From Pelomicrobium sp036803785 (lineage in GTDB: Bacteria; Pseudomonadota; Gammaproteobacteria; Burkholderiales; UBA6910), in the NCBI RefSeq assembly GCF_036803785.1, contig NZ_DAIRTR010000033.1, forward strand, positions 1 through 25,851: a DNA stretch of 25,851 nucleotides. Direction: 5' to 3'. This document shows positions 1-8,394 of the stretch, in pieces; positions within the stretch are counted from its first letter, which is position 1; the number at the start of each line of letters is the position of its first letter. The position numbers and the translations under genes are program-made. The notes beneath the pieces were generated by a model, which saw only the letters and a list, made by a program, of their open reading frames with translations, was not told where the DNA came from and did no database searches.

Positions 1-669
1 CAAATGGACCCCGTCGGCACCAAGCGCTTCCGCCGTCGCCACGTCCCCGTTCACCAGCACCCGGGCGCCCCAGGCCCGAGCGCGGGCCAGCACTTCCCGG
101 GCGAAAGCGCGCAACTGCCCCGGCGGCATGGACTTTTCCCGGATCTGGATGAGCCGCACACCCCGCTGGAGGGCTGCCTCTAGCCGCTCGAGGAATGGGC
201 CAGTGCCTAGCCCTTCCCCATGGGTGATGGCATATTCGGGAGGAAGCTCTAAGGCCCTGAGGACGGGGCCGTTGGCCGGCAGCATAGGAGCGAGGGCGGA
301 ATCGCCCGGGCGATGCCAGGCGAGGGCTTCGTGCTCTCGGTCCTCCAGCGCTCCGCGCCAGCGGACTACCCGGAAGAACCGCAGCCGTACCGTCCCGTGG
401 GGATAGGCGAAGGTGCGGGTGATCCACGGATAGGCCCGCTCCACAGTGAGCGATAACTCTTCACGAAGCTCCCGGGCGAGGGCCTCCCGGACGGATTCCC
501 CGGGCTCCACTTTACCGCCAGGAAACTCCCAGTAGCCAGCGTAAACCTTGCCGGCCGGCCGGCGCCCTAGGAGAAATCGGCCGTCAGGGCGCTGGATCAC
601 CGCCACCGCCACTTCTTGCGCTTCGCGAGGAGCGGCTACCGAACAAGGGATGGGCGCCGGACCAGCCAT
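1..669 (-). CDS. mutT: Nudix hydrolase fused to thiamine phosphate synthase-like domain (partial, 3' end outside window)
   Basis: The first 223 residues are present; the frame is open through base 1, so the C-terminus is missing. Residues about 18-140 are a MutT-type Nudix domain, with the Nudix box at about 51-73 (GGKVEPGE, then RELREEL); the usual Gly after the EE pair is Ser. This domain normally hydrolyses 8-oxo-dGTP to 8-oxo-dGMP and so prevents mutation. From about residue 148 the protein continues into a thiamine monophosphate synthase-like barrel (LIQIREK, then NGDVATAEALGADGVHL at the window edge). This fusion is known in proteobacteria; the role of the second domain is unclear to me. 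The ATG at 669 lies 23 bases after the yacG stop, so it is probably the last or a late gene of the yacG-zapD-coaE-pilD run. Identification of the Nudix part is firm. Confidence 0.88.
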   Translation of the reverse strand, partial: MAGPAPIPCSVAAPREAQEVAVAVIQRPDGRFLLGRRPAGKVYAGYWEFPGGKVEPGESVREALARELREELSLTVERAYPWITRTFAYPHGTVRLRFFRVVRWRGALEDREHEALAWHRPGDSALAPMLPANGPVLRALELPPEYAITHGEGLGTGPFLERLEAALQRGVRLIQIREKSMPPGQLRAFAREVLARARAWGARVLVNGDVATAEALGADGVHL

Positions 670-692
670 GGGGACGAGGGGCAGGAAGCGGG

Positions 693-896
693 CTACTGTG
701 TCGGCGGCTCGCTCCCGTCCGTGGGCGCCGCCTCACCGGGCACACGGTAGCCTTCGTTCGCCCATTGCCCCAGGTCGATCAGCTTGCAGCGTTCGGAACA
801 GAAGGGACGGAAGCGGTTCTCCGGTGTCCATTCCACCGGCTTGCCACACTGGGGGCAGCGGACCAGGCGGTGTCCTCGGGACGGGGAGCGCTCCAT
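693..896 (-). CDS. yacG: DNA gyrase inhibitor / zinc-binding protein YacG
   Basis: A 67-residue protein with the YacG zinc site: Cys14 and Cys17 (CPQC) and Cys33 and Cys37 (CSERC), spaced C-x2-C-x15-C-x3-C, followed by the family signature KLIDLGQW and an acidic, disordered tail. In E. coli YacG binds GyrB and inhibits gyrase activity. The gene sits 18 bases after zapD and just before the Nudix gene, the arrangement common in gamma- and betaproteobacteria (coaE-zapD-yacG-mutT). The start is the ATG at 896; no strong ribosome binding site is visible, so translational coupling to zapD is possible. Confidence 0.93.
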   Translation of the reverse strand: MERSPSRGHRLVRCPQCGKPVEWTPENRFRPFCSERCKLIDLGQWANEGYRVPGEAAPTDGSEPPTQ

Positions 897-914
897 GGAG
901 GATGGAGTGGCGGT

Positions 915-1670
915 TTAGAGGTTATAGAAGGTGAGTTCGAATTCCACGTCGCCCTCGAAAGTCTTCGGGCGCTCGTCTACCGCGGGGGTGATGAAACGGA
1001 TGTTGAGGGCGTACTTGTTAGCGCTGATCTCAGGAACACAGGGCACGCCGCCGTTTAACTTCAGGCTCAGCATCTGCGCCACTCGCCCGGCCAGCATCTG
1101 TTGGAACACCCCCTGCTGGGCCACCTGGCGACTGCCGCGGCCCGTTTCCCGCAACAGCCGCAGCACCACTGCCAGGGCGTCGCGGATGGGGAGTATTGGC
1201 CACAACCATTCCGCCAGGTGCCGGCGACGCACGTCGGCCTCCAGGTGCAGCCAGTAATGGTAGGAGGGCAGATCGAACTCGCACACCCCACCGGGGATGG
1301 AGGTGCGCTGCTTGATACTCATAAGCCATTCGTTGTCCCGTAGGTGCTGGCCAGCCTTGCCGGTCATGCGGGTGAGGCCCTGACTCGCTGCTTCCAATTG
1401 ACCCACCACTTCGTCCAGCTTGTCGGTGGCCACGTTGGGGTTGCCCCGCAGCCCCTCCAGGGTGGCCCGCTGACGCTCAAGCTCCTGGTAGAGGTCGGAT
1501 TTCAAGTCCTGCCGGCTGGCGACGTCGAGGATCTCGAACAAGGTCACCAGGGCGACGTGATGATCGTGGCTATCTTGACGGACGGAGAAATGAAGGGCGC
1601 GATCGAACAGATCTTCCAGTCGCAGGAGAGTGCGGATGCGCTCGCTTAAGGGGTACTCGTACTGGATCAC
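915..1670 (-). CDS. zapD: Cell division protein ZapD (FtsZ-ring regulator)
   Basis: A 251-residue protein matching the ZapD (YacF/DUF1342) family in length and sequence: an N-terminal YEYPLSERIRTLLRLEDLF segment, a helical bundle to about residue 110, and a beta-rich C-terminal half with PSYHYWL near 136-142. ZapD crosslinks FtsZ protofilaments at the division site in the cytoplasm. The start is inferred to be GTG at 1670: an in-frame stop lies shortly upstream and there is no in-frame ATG between, while the family alignment needs the residues immediately after this GTG. The position of the gene between coaE and yacG is the usual one. See the hairpin at 1672-1695, which covers its leader. Confidence 0.93.
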   Translation of the reverse strand: MIQYEYPLSERIRTLLRLEDLFDRALHFSVRQDSHDHHVALVTLFEILDVASRQDLKSDLYQELERQRATLEGLRGNPNVATDKLDEVVGQLEAASQGLTRMTGKAGQHLRDNEWLMSIKQRTSIPGGVCEFDLPSYHYWLHLEADVRRRHLAEWLWPILPIRDALAVVLRLLRETGRGSRQVAQQGVFQQMLAGRVAQMLSLKLNGGVPCVPEISANKYALNIRFITPAVDERPKTFEGDVEFELTFYNL

Positions 1671-1671
1671 T

Positions 1672-1695
1672 GGGGCGCCATGGGCGTTGCGCCCC
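1672..1695 (-). other. Perfect GC hairpin in the zapD leader
   Basis: GGGGCGC (1672-1678) and GCGCCCC (1689-1695) form a perfect 7-bp stem around a 10-base loop. In the minus-strand transcript it lies between coaE and zapD and includes the only purine-rich AGGGG run in front of the zapD GTG start, which it ends one base before. It is not followed by a U-run on the transcribed side, so it is not a standard terminator. A role in restraining zapD translation or stabilising the mRNA is only inferred. Confidence 0.35.
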
Positions 1696-1720
1696 TAATT
1701 TTGAAGGATCGTGCTCGAGA

Positions 1721-2344
1721 TTACAAATCGCTTTGCGCTCTGGCCTGAGCCGACAAGGCGAGGTATTTGCGGTGCAGCGCTTCGACCTGGGGCCCCAGGG
1801 CTTCTTCGGGCCCGCTGTTGTCGATCACGTCGTCGGCCCGGCTCAAGCGCTCGGCCCGGGAGACCTGGGCCGCCAGGATCGCCCGTACTGCAGCCTCGTC
1901 TAGCCCGCTGCGCAGCATGGTGCGGCGAATCTGCTGCTCCTCGGAGCAGTCCACCACCAGGATGCGATCTACTCGGTCGGCATAGCTGCCCGCCTCCAGC
2001 AACAGGGGCACCACCAGCACCACATAAGGGCCGGTCGACCGGGCAATGGCCGCTTCGGCCCGGGCCCAAATTTGGGGATGGAGGATGGCTTGCAGCCGCT
2101 CTTTGGCCAGGGGGTCGGCGAAGACCAGGCAGCGCATCCGAGCCCGATCGAGGGCACCCTCGGAAGTGAGGTAGGCGTCCCCGAAGGCCTTCCGTAAGGC
2201 GGGGATCGCCTCCCCTCCCGCCCCCGTGAGGGCATGGGCGATCGCATCAGTATCCACGATGGAGACCCCTAGGGCCTCGAAGTGCCGGGCGACTGTGGAC
2301 TTGCCGCTGCCGATGCCGCCCGTGAGGCCCACCACGAAGGTCAT
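1721..2344 (-). CDS. coaE: Dephospho-CoA kinase
   Basis: A 207-residue protein catalysing the last step of coenzyme A synthesis, ATP-dependent phosphorylation of the ribose 3'-OH of dephospho-CoA. The P-loop is TGGIGSGKST at residues 8-17. It is followed by VDTDAIAH (substrate-binding DxD region) and by PLLLEAG and DRILVVDC in the core, with the C-terminal RADDVIDNSG stretch typical of CoaE. Length is normal for the family. The ATG at 2344 overlaps the pilD stop codon (ATGA), which argues for translational coupling and fixes the start; longer upstream frame extensions lie inside pilD and are not coding. The pilD-coaE-zapD-yacG order is conserved in proteobacteria. Confidence 0.96.
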   Translation of the reverse strand: MTFVVGLTGGIGSGKSTVARHFEALGVSIVDTDAIAHALTGAGGEAIPALRKAFGDAYLTSEGALDRARMRCLVFADPLAKERLQAILHPQIWARAEAAIARSTGPYVVLVVPLLLEAGSYADRVDRILVVDCSEEQQIRRTMLRSGLDEAAVRAILAAQVSRAERLSRADDVIDNSGPEEALGPQVEALHRKYLALSAQARAQSDL

Positions 2345-3195
2345 AGCAATCCGAGGTAAGCCTGGGTGAGGTGGCGACCCCAGAACAGGGCAATGAGCCC
2401 CCCGCCGGCCAAGTACGGGCCGAAAGGAATGGGAAGGTTGCGGTCCCGTCCCAGCACGATGATCAGGGACAGACCCACCACGGCGCCCACTGCCGAGGAC
2501 AGGAGAATCACTACGGGCAGCTGCTGCCAACCCAGCCAGGCGCCGATGGCGGCGAGAAGCTTGAAGTCGCCATGGCCCATGCCCTCTTTTCCGGTGGCGA
2601 GCTTGAACAGCCAAAACACTGACCAGAGGGCAAGATAGCCGGCTGCGGCGCCGATGACCGCCGAGCCCAGGTCCGTATAGAGGCCAATCGTATTGAGCAG
2701 CAATCCGAGCCACAGCAGGGGCAGGGTGATGTCATCGGGCAGAAGCTGGGTGTCGAGGTCGATGAAGGCAGCCGCGATCAGCGCCCAGCAGAAGACGAGG
2801 GCGCCGACCCCGGCCAGGCTCAGCCCGAAGCGCCACGCTACGTAGCCAGAGACGAGGCCGGAGAGCGCCTCCACCATCGGGTAACGGGCGCTTACCCGGG
2901 CACCACAACAGCTCGCCCGCCCCCGCAAGGCAAGCCAGCTTACGAGGGGGATGTTGTGCAGCGCACCGATCGGATTCCCGCAGGCGGGACAGCGGGAGCG
3001 GGGGACGAGCAGATTGAAGCGCTCTTGCTCGACTGGGGCCTCCCCATGCAGCTCGGCGCACTGGCGGCGCCATTCCCGCTCCAGCATAAGGGGCAGGCGA
3101 TGGATCACCACGTTGAGAAAACTGCCCACCAGCAGCCCGAGCACTGTGCCCAGCGAGACGACCAGCACGGAATGCGCCGCGAGGACGGAGGCCAT
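2341..3195 (-). CDS. pilD: Type IV prepilin peptidase / N-methyltransferase PilD
   Basis: A 284-residue inner-membrane aspartic protease with about seven to eight hydrophobic segments; it cleaves the leader of type IV prepilins and pseudopilins and methylates the new N-terminus. The two catalytic aspartate motifs are FIDLDTQLLPD (Asp148 region) and GMGHGDFK (Asp210). The N-terminal domain carries CPAC (Cys69, Cys72) and then Cys96-Cys97 followed by GARVSARYPMVE. The usual second half of the zinc site is C-x2-C; here the two cysteines are adjacent. The gene lies downstream of pilC with a 58-base gap and overlaps coaE by 4 bases. Confidence 0.95.
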   Translation of the reverse strand: MASVLAAHSVLVVSLGTVLGLLVGSFLNVVIHRLPLMLEREWRRQCAELHGEAPVEQERFNLLVPRSRCPACGNPIGALHNIPLVSWLALRGRASCCGARVSARYPMVEALSGLVSGYVAWRFGLSLAGVGALVFCWALIAAAFIDLDTQLLPDDITLPLLWLGLLLNTIGLYTDLGSAVIGAAAGYLALWSVFWLFKLATGKEGMGHGDFKLLAAIGAWLGWQQLPVVILLSSAVGAVVGLSLIIVLGRDRNLPIPFGPYLAGGGLIALFWGRHLTQAYLGLL

Positions 3196-3253
3196 GGGCT
3201 TCAGCCAGTCGCCGCTGGGAGCAGATGCCGTCCCAGCAAGAAAAGGCGCGTCT

Positions 3254-4480
3254 TCAGACCACTGCCCCCAGCTTGAAGATGGGAAGGTACATGGAGATCA
3301 CCAGTCCGCCGATCAGTACGCCCAGCACCACCATGATCATGGGCTCCATGAGGCTGGAGAGCGCTTCCACCGCGTTGTCCACTTCCTCCTCGAAGAAGTC
3401 TGCTACCTTGCCGAGCATGGCGTCGAGGGAGCCCGACTCCTCGCCAATGGCCGTCATCTGGATCACCATGCTGGGGAAGACGCCGGCGTTTTGCATGGCC
3501 ACGGTGAGGCTGGTCCCGGTGGAGACCTCCGCCTGGATCTGCTTGGTTGCCTCCCAGTACACGGAGTTGCCGGAAGCACCGCCCACCGACTCCAGTGCCT
3601 CCACCAGCGGCACTCCGGCAGCGAACATGGTGGAAAGGGTACGGGCCCAGCGGGCGATGGTGGCTTTGCGGATCACCTCCCCGAATACCGGCAGCCGCAG
3701 GAACAAGCGGTCTAGCGCTCGCTGCATCTTAAGGGAGCGCTTCCAGGTGAAGAAAAAAAACCATATCGTGAAAGCGATGCCACCGAAGAGGGCCCACCAC
3801 CAGTCGACGAAGAAATTGGAGATGGAGATGACCACCAGCGTGGGGGTTGGCAGGTCGGCGCCAAAGCTGGTGAACAGCTCCTTGAAGGCTGGGATCACGA
3901 AAATCATGATCACTGCCGTGATGATGAAGGCCACCACGATGATGGAAAGGGGATAAAACAGGGCAGACTTGATCTTGCTTTTGACGGCGAGAATCTTTTC
4001 CTTATAGGTCGCCAGCCGATCGAGCAAGTTGTCCAGGATTCCCGCAGCCTCGCCGGCCTGCACCAGGTTGCAGAACAGCTGGTCGAAATAGACCGGATGC
4101 TTGCGAAAGGCCTGGTGCAGCGCGCTTCCCGTTTCCACCTCGGTGCGGATCTCGTTGAGCAGCTTGGTGACTGCGGGATTGGCATGACCCCGGGCCACGA
4201 TGTCAAACGCCTGGAGCAAGGGCACGCCCGCCTTCATCATGGTGGCGAGCTGTCGCGTGAACAAAGTGATGTCCTTCTCAGTGATTTTCTTGCCGATGCG
4301 GGAGCGTTGTCGGCGGACCTTGACGACGTTGATGCCCTGACGGCGCAACGTCGCCGACACGAGCGCTTCGCCGGAGGCCCGCATCTCGCCTTTGATCAAT
4401 CTGCCGCTTTTGTCGCGGCCTTCCCAGGCATAGACGTATTCCTTGACTCGCTTGTCGGCGCTTGCAGCGATGGTGGCCAT
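3254..4480 (-). CDS. pilC: Type IV pilus inner-membrane platform protein PilC (type II secretion F family)
   Basis: A 408-residue protein with the two-repeat T2SF architecture: cytoplasmic helical domains at about 70-190 and 275-395 (conserved TRQLATMMKAGVPLLQAF and the repeat TLSTMFAAGVPLVEALE), each followed by membrane segments (around 168-200, 212-245 and 372-400). GEAAGILDNLLDRLA and GEESGSLDAMLGKVA are the paired family motifs. It anchors the assembly and retraction ATPases and drives pilin insertion or removal. AGGGAGAG precedes the ATG at 4480. The pilB ATPase gene, which normally sits just upstream, is absent; the neighbour is a CBS-domain transporter. Confidence 0.96.
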   Translation of the reverse strand: MATIAASADKRVKEYVYAWEGRDKSGRLIKGEMRASGEALVSATLRRQGINVVKVRRQRSRIGKKITEKDITLFTRQLATMMKAGVPLLQAFDIVARGHANPAVTKLLNEIRTEVETGSALHQAFRKHPVYFDQLFCNLVQAGEAAGILDNLLDRLATYKEKILAVKSKIKSALFYPLSIIVVAFIITAVIMIFVIPAFKELFTSFGADLPTPTLVVISISNFFVDWWWALFGGIAFTIWFFFFTWKRSLKMQRALDRLFLRLPVFGEVIRKATIARWARTLSTMFAAGVPLVEALESVGGASGNSVYWEATKQIQAEVSTGTSLTVAMQNAGVFPSMVIQMTAIGEESGSLDAMLGKVADFFEEEVDNAVEALSSLMEPMIMVVLGVLIGGLVISMYLPIFKLGAVV

Positions 4481-4622
4481 GACACGCTCTCCCTAGGGAA
4501 CCCCGACCCAGACCCCGGTGCCAGCGCCCGCTGGCAGGCTGACCGGCCGAGTTCACACTGCCCATCCTATCATAAGATTGAACTTTCAATAACAGATATA
4601 GCTTTATGATTCGAAAAGGAAC
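4481..4622. promoter_or_regulatory. AT-rich intergenic region before pilC, with a possible promoter
   Basis: This 142-base gap contains an AT-rich stretch (4560-4620) that contrasts with its GC-rich surroundings and precedes pilC on the minus strand. A possible minus-strand -10 TATGAT lies at 4574-4569, with no convincing -35 at the right distance. A small inverted repeat ATTGAA-CT-TTCAAT spans 4577-4590 just upstream of that -10 and could be an operator. The call rests on base composition and this one element only. Confidence 0.3.
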
Positions 4623-5945
4623 TCAGTTGGCGGACCTCACGGCCCTGCGTTCCCGAGGGGGCGCTTCGGCGCGCTGCGGTGCACGAATCGGTGGGTAGAG
4701 TTTTACCCGTTTGATGGCCCGGTCTTGGACCTGGACGATCTCCATAGGCTGGCCGACGATCTTGAGGCTCGTCCCGGCCTCTGGAATATCTTGAAAATGC
4801 TCAAGAATCAACCCATTCAAGGTGCGTGGGCCGTCGGTGGGGAAGCGGTAGCCTAGCTTGCGGTTGAGCTCCCGCAGGGGGGTGCCCCCCTCCACCAGAA
4901 AACTGCCGTCCTCCTGAGGAACGTAGCCGGACGTTTCCAAGGGCGAGTGGGTGGTGAACTCCCCCACGATTTCTTCCAGAATGTCCTCCACGGTCACGAG
5001 GCCCAGGAGCTCGCCGTACTCGTCCACCACGAGCCCCAGCCGCTGGTGGTTTTCCTGGAACTGGTGCAGCTGGGTGAGCAGGGGGGTTCCACTCGGCACG
5101 AAATAGGGCGGCTGAATCAACGGCTTCAGCCCTTCGATGCTCACTGTGGGATCGCTCACGAAATTAAGCACACGCCGTGCGTGCAGGAGGCCGACCACAT
5201 TGTCCAGATGACCGCTGTAGACCACCAGCCGGGTGTGGTAGGCGGTGGCCAACTGGCTCTTAAGGGTGTCCAGGGGGGCTTCTAGATCCACAGCCTCGAT
5301 CTGGCTGCGAGGCACCATCACGTCGTCCACCCGGATGTCCTGGAGCTCGAACAGATTGAGCAGGATGGTGTGGTGCTTGGGCGGAATGTAGTGCCCAGCC
5401 TCCAGCACCAGGGTGCGCAGCTCCTCCATGGATAGGCGTACCGGCCCCTCTGCGGCGGGACGGATGCGCAACAACCTGAGGAGCGCACCCACGAATAAGT
5501 TCACAAACCACACGACCGGATACATGAGCCTCAGAGCGGGGGTGAGGGCATAGCTCGCAGTGAAGGCGATGGGTTCCGGATGGGTGGCAGCGATCACCTT
5601 GGGCGTGATCTCGCAGAACACCAGCACGACGAAGGTGAGCAGTAAGGTGGCGGCGCTCAGGGCGAGCTCCCCGTCGCCGAAGAGCCGAATGGTGATCACC
5701 GTCACGAGGGCCGCGGCTGCCATATTGACCAGGTTGTTGCCGAGCAGGATCATGCCGAGCAGCCTGTCCGTATTGGCGAGCAGCCGCGCAGCGAGCCGGG
5801 CGCCTCGGTGACCCTTCTGCGCCAGATGTTTCAACCGGTAACGGTTGAGCGCCATCATGGCGGTTTCCGAGATGGAGAAGAGCGCCGAGAGGATCAGAAG
5901 TACCGCAAGGGCACCAAACAAGGCGCCGGTAGGGATGTGATCCAA
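4623..5945 (-). CDS. CNNM/CBS-domain transporter of the CorB (YfjD) HlyC/CorC family
   Basis: A 440-residue inner-membrane protein: a CNNM (DUF21) domain with three to four membrane segments at about 1-190 (SETAMMALNRYRLKHL, LLGNNLVNM, FCEITPKVIA), a CBS pair at about 210-335 (VPRSQIEAV, LVVDEYGELLGLVTVEDILEEIVGE) and a C-terminal CorC_HlyC domain (about 350-425). The family is associated with Mg2+/Co2+ transport or efflux; the old haemolysin label is not informative. The start is TTG at 5945: from memory, E. coli YfjD begins MEHIST at the equivalent place, matching LDHIPT here. The gene is next to ypjD and ffh, as in E. coli. Confidence 0.92.
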   Translation of the reverse strand: MDHIPTGALFGALAVLLILSALFSISETAMMALNRYRLKHLAQKGHRGARLAARLLANTDRLLGMILLGNNLVNMAAAALVTVITIRLFGDGELALSAATLLLTFVVLVFCEITPKVIAATHPEPIAFTASYALTPALRLMYPVVWFVNLFVGALLRLLRIRPAAEGPVRLSMEELRTLVLEAGHYIPPKHHTILLNLFELQDIRVDDVMVPRSQIEAVDLEAPLDTLKSQLATAYHTRLVVYSGHLDNVVGLLHARRVLNFVSDPTVSIEGLKPLIQPPYFVPSGTPLLTQLHQFQENHQRLGLVVDEYGELLGLVTVEDILEEIVGEFTTHSPLETSGYVPQEDGSFLVEGGTPLRELNRKLGYRFPTDGPRTLNGLILEHFQDIPEAGTSLKIVGQPMEIVQVQDRAIKRVKLYPPIRAPQRAEAPPRERRAVRSAN

Positions 5946-6033
5946 CGCGCGTTACCTAAAGACTGCCGCGGGGCAAAATCCAGTATCCAGTTGCCGCCTT
6001 TGCGTTGTCAAGGCGGAGGGTGGAGGCGGGCAT

Positions 6034-6864
6034 TCAGCGCCCGAGGATCACTTCCAGCACGAATTTGCTTCCCACGTAGGCGAGCAGCAGGGCGAGGAAA
6101 CCCGCCAGCGTCCAGCGCACCGCCACCCGCCCGCGCCAGCCGTACAGCCGGCGCCCGCCGAGCAACGCACCATAGATCACCCAGGAGACGATCCCGAAAA
6201 GGGTCTTGTGGGTGAATTGCAGAGGCGTGCCGAACACCTCCTCCGAGAACACGATCCCGGAGGCAAGGGTGAGGGTGAGCAGCACGAAGCCGGCACCGAT
6301 GATGCGAAACAGCAGCCGCTCCATGCTGAGCAGGGGGGGAAAGTCGGAGAACAGGGCGGAGCGCGCCGCCTGATGCAACCGCTTTTCCATGAAGGCCATG
6401 AGCACCGCATGCAGCGCGGCGATGGTGAAGAGGCTGTAGGCGAGCAGGGCTAGCAGCAGGTGAAACTTGAAAGCCGGGGCATCGGTGTTGGGCAGGGGAT
6501 GGGAGGCCGGAAGGACGGCGGGCAGCAGGGAGGCTACCACGGCCACCGGTGCGAGCAGGGTGTGCAAAGTGGCCATGCTGTAGAGGCGGCTGCCGGCCCA
6601 GTAAACCAGGATGGCGAGGAACACGATGGCGGAGACGGCGCTACCCACGCCCAGGTACAAGCCATCGGGGCCGAAAAGGCTTTCCGCCAGGGAGTAGCCG
6701 TGCACACCCAAAGGCAGCAGGATCACGTGGGGCTGCCAGGCGGGGACTGGCCGGGCCACGGCCGGCGCCGAGGCGGGGGCCGCAACGGCACGGGTGCTCC
6801 AGTAATAGGCGGCGACGGCTCCATAGAGCAGCGCCGCCAGGAGATAGGCTAGAATTCCTTCCAT
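6034..6864 (-). CDS. ypjD: CcsA-like cytochrome c assembly family membrane protein (YpjD)
   Basis: A 276-residue polytopic membrane protein with about eight hydrophobic segments. It resembles the CcsA/ResC/CcmC haem-handling family: histidine-bearing loops such as SMATLHTLL, FKFHLLLALLAYSLF and QFTHKTLFGIVSWVIYG, the last being the family's typical C-terminal motif. In E. coli the homologue YpjD (also called CorE) sits between the corB homologue and ffh, exactly the position seen here. Its biochemical role is uncertain: either haem/cytochrome related or linked to the neighbouring metal transporter. I chose the ATG at 6864 because the longer frame adds 17 non-hydrophobic residues before the first membrane helix. 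Confidence 0.85.
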   Translation of the reverse strand: MEGILAYLLAALLYGAVAAYYWSTRAVAAPASAPAVARPVPAWQPHVILLPLGVHGYSLAESLFGPDGLYLGVGSAVSAIVFLAILVYWAGSRLYSMATLHTLLAPVAVVASLLPAVLPASHPLPNTDAPAFKFHLLLALLAYSLFTIAALHAVLMAFMEKRLHQAARSALFSDFPPLLSMERLLFRIIGAGFVLLTLTLASGIVFSEEVFGTPLQFTHKTLFGIVSWVIYGALLGGRRLYGWRGRVAVRWTLAGFLALLLAYVGSKFVLEVILGR

Positions 6865-6960
6865 AGAGTCCGTCGTGGTCCGTTGCCAGCCGAGCACTTG
6901 CCGGTCAATGGACAAAGTTTACCTGAGTTCCCCCGACTGCCGAGGCTTGCACGTCTTCCC

Positions 6961-8307
6961 ATGTTCGAAAATCTAACCGAGCGCCTGTCCCGGGTGGTCA
7001 AGACCCTGCGCGGCGAGGCGAGGCTTACCGAGGCCAATATCCAGGAAGCCTTGCGCGAGGTGCGCATCGCCCTGCTGGAAGCCGATGTGGCGCTGCCGGT
7101 GGTGAAAGAGTTCGTCACCCAGGTCAAGGAAAAGGCCCTGGGGCAGGAAGTGCAGGGCAGCTTGACTCCCGGCCAGACCCTGGTGGGGGTGGTGCATCGC
7201 GAGCTGGCGCGCCTCATGGGCGCGCAGCATGAGTCCCTCAACCTCGCCACCGCTCCGCCCGCCGTCGTGCTGTTGGCTGGCCTTCAGGGTACCGGCAAGA
7301 CCACCACCGCAGCGAAGCTCGCGCGCCTGCTCAAAGAGAGCAAGAAGAAAGTGCTGCTCGTCTCCTGTGACGTGTACCGTCCCGCTGCCATCGAACAGCT
7401 GCGTACCCTGGCGCAGCAGGTGGGTTGCGACTTCTTTTCCCCTGAGCCGGGAGAGGCCCCGGAGGCGATCGCCCGCCGTGCCCTGGATCACGCCCGGCGC
7501 CATTTCTTCGACGTGGTGTTGTTGGACACGGCCGGACGGCTTGCTATCGATCAGGAGATGATGGCTGAAGTGCGCCGGCTACACGAAGTGGCGAAGCCCG
7601 TCGAGACCCTGCTGGTGGTGGACGCGATGCAGGGCCAGGATGCGGTCAACACGGCTCAGGCGTTTGGCGAGGCGCTTCCCTTGACTGGCCTGATCCTCAC
7701 CAAGCTGGACGGAGATGCCCGAGGCGGCGCGGCCTTGTCGGTGCGCCAGGTAACGGGCAAGCCGATCAAATTTGTCGGCGTGAGCGAGAAACTCGCCGGG
7801 CTGGAGCCATTTCACCCGGAGCGGATGGCCTCCCGCATCCTGGGCATGGGCGATGTGCTCTCCCTGGTGGAAGAGGTGCAGCGCAGTGTGGATCGGGCGC
7901 AGGCCGAGAAGCTCGCCCGCAAAGTCAAATCGGGCAAGGGCTTCGATCTGGAGGATTTCAAGGCCCAGATCCAGCAGATGCGCAAGATGGGAGGGCTTTC
8001 CGCTCTGCTGGATAAGCTTCCGGCGCAGTTTTCTCAGGCGGTGCAGGGGGCACCCGTGGACGAGCGGGTGTTTCGGCGCATCGAGGGCATCATCAACGCC
8101 ATGACACCCCTCGAGCGGGCGAAGCCCGAGATCATCAAAGCTTCCCGTAAACGCCGCATCGCTGCCGGTGCAGGAGTAAGCGTCCAGGAGGTGAACCGGC
8201 TGCTCGCCCAGTTCGAGCAAACGCAGAAGATGATGAAGATGGTCTCCAGAGGGGGCATGCAGAAGTTTCTGCGGGGAATGCGCGGGATGTTGCCAGGCGG
8301 GCGCTAG
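6961..8307 (+). CDS. ffh: Signal recognition particle GTPase Ffh
   Basis: A 448-residue protein that binds 4.5S RNA and signal sequences and delivers ribosomes to FtsY at the membrane. It contains the N domain (1-95), the G domain with P-loop GLQGTGKTT (107-115), the DTAGR motif, TKLDGDARGG and the closing GVSEKLAGLEPF, and a methionine-rich M domain from about residue 300 (QIQQMRKMGG, ending in MMKMVSRGGMQKFLRGMRGM). The ATG at 6961 gives the canonical MFENLTERLS N-terminus; a longer in-frame extension is unsupported. It is divergent from ypjD with a 96-base gap in which I see no convincing promoter. Confidence 0.98.
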   Translation: MFENLTERLSRVVKTLRGEARLTEANIQEALREVRIALLEADVALPVVKEFVTQVKEKALGQEVQGSLTPGQTLVGVVHRELARLMGAQHESLNLATAPPAVVLLAGLQGTGKTTTAAKLARLLKESKKKVLLVSCDVYRPAAIEQLRTLAQQVGCDFFSPEPGEAPEAIARRALDHARRHFFDVVLLDTAGRLAIDQEMMAEVRRLHEVAKPVETLLVVDAMQGQDAVNTAQAFGEALPLTGLILTKLDGDARGGAALSVRQVTGKPIKFVGVSEKLAGLEPFHPERMASRILGMGDVLSLVEEVQRSVDRAQAEKLARKVKSGKGFDLEDFKAQIQQMRKMGGLSALLDKLPAQFSQAVQGAPVDERVFRRIEGIINAMTPLERAKPEIIKASRKRRIAAGAGVSVQEVNRLLAQFEQTQKMMKMVSRGGMQKFLRGMRGMLPGGR

Positions 8308-8330
8308 GGCGCAGCGGCAAGGGCTTTGCC

Positions 8331-8360
8331 TTGCGACAGGGTAAAAAAATGCTTTAAAAT
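8331..8360 (+). promoter_or_regulatory. Probable sigma-70 promoter for the rpsP-rimM-trmD-rplS operon
   Basis: TTGCGA (8331-8336) and TAAAAT (8355-8360) are separated by 18 bases, followed by a short AT-rich leader before rpsP at 8395. The run of A and T here stands out against the local GC content. This fits an independent promoter for the ribosomal protein operon in the gap after ffh. Confidence 0.5.
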
Positions 8361-8394
8361 TTTCACCTTTTCGTGTCAGGCAAGGTCAGAGCCC

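Noticed and set aside
6865..6960. Promoter or 4.5S RNA gene in the ypjD-ffh gap
   Set aside because: The 96-base gap is too short for 4.5S RNA and I found no hexamer pair with acceptable spacing in either direction.
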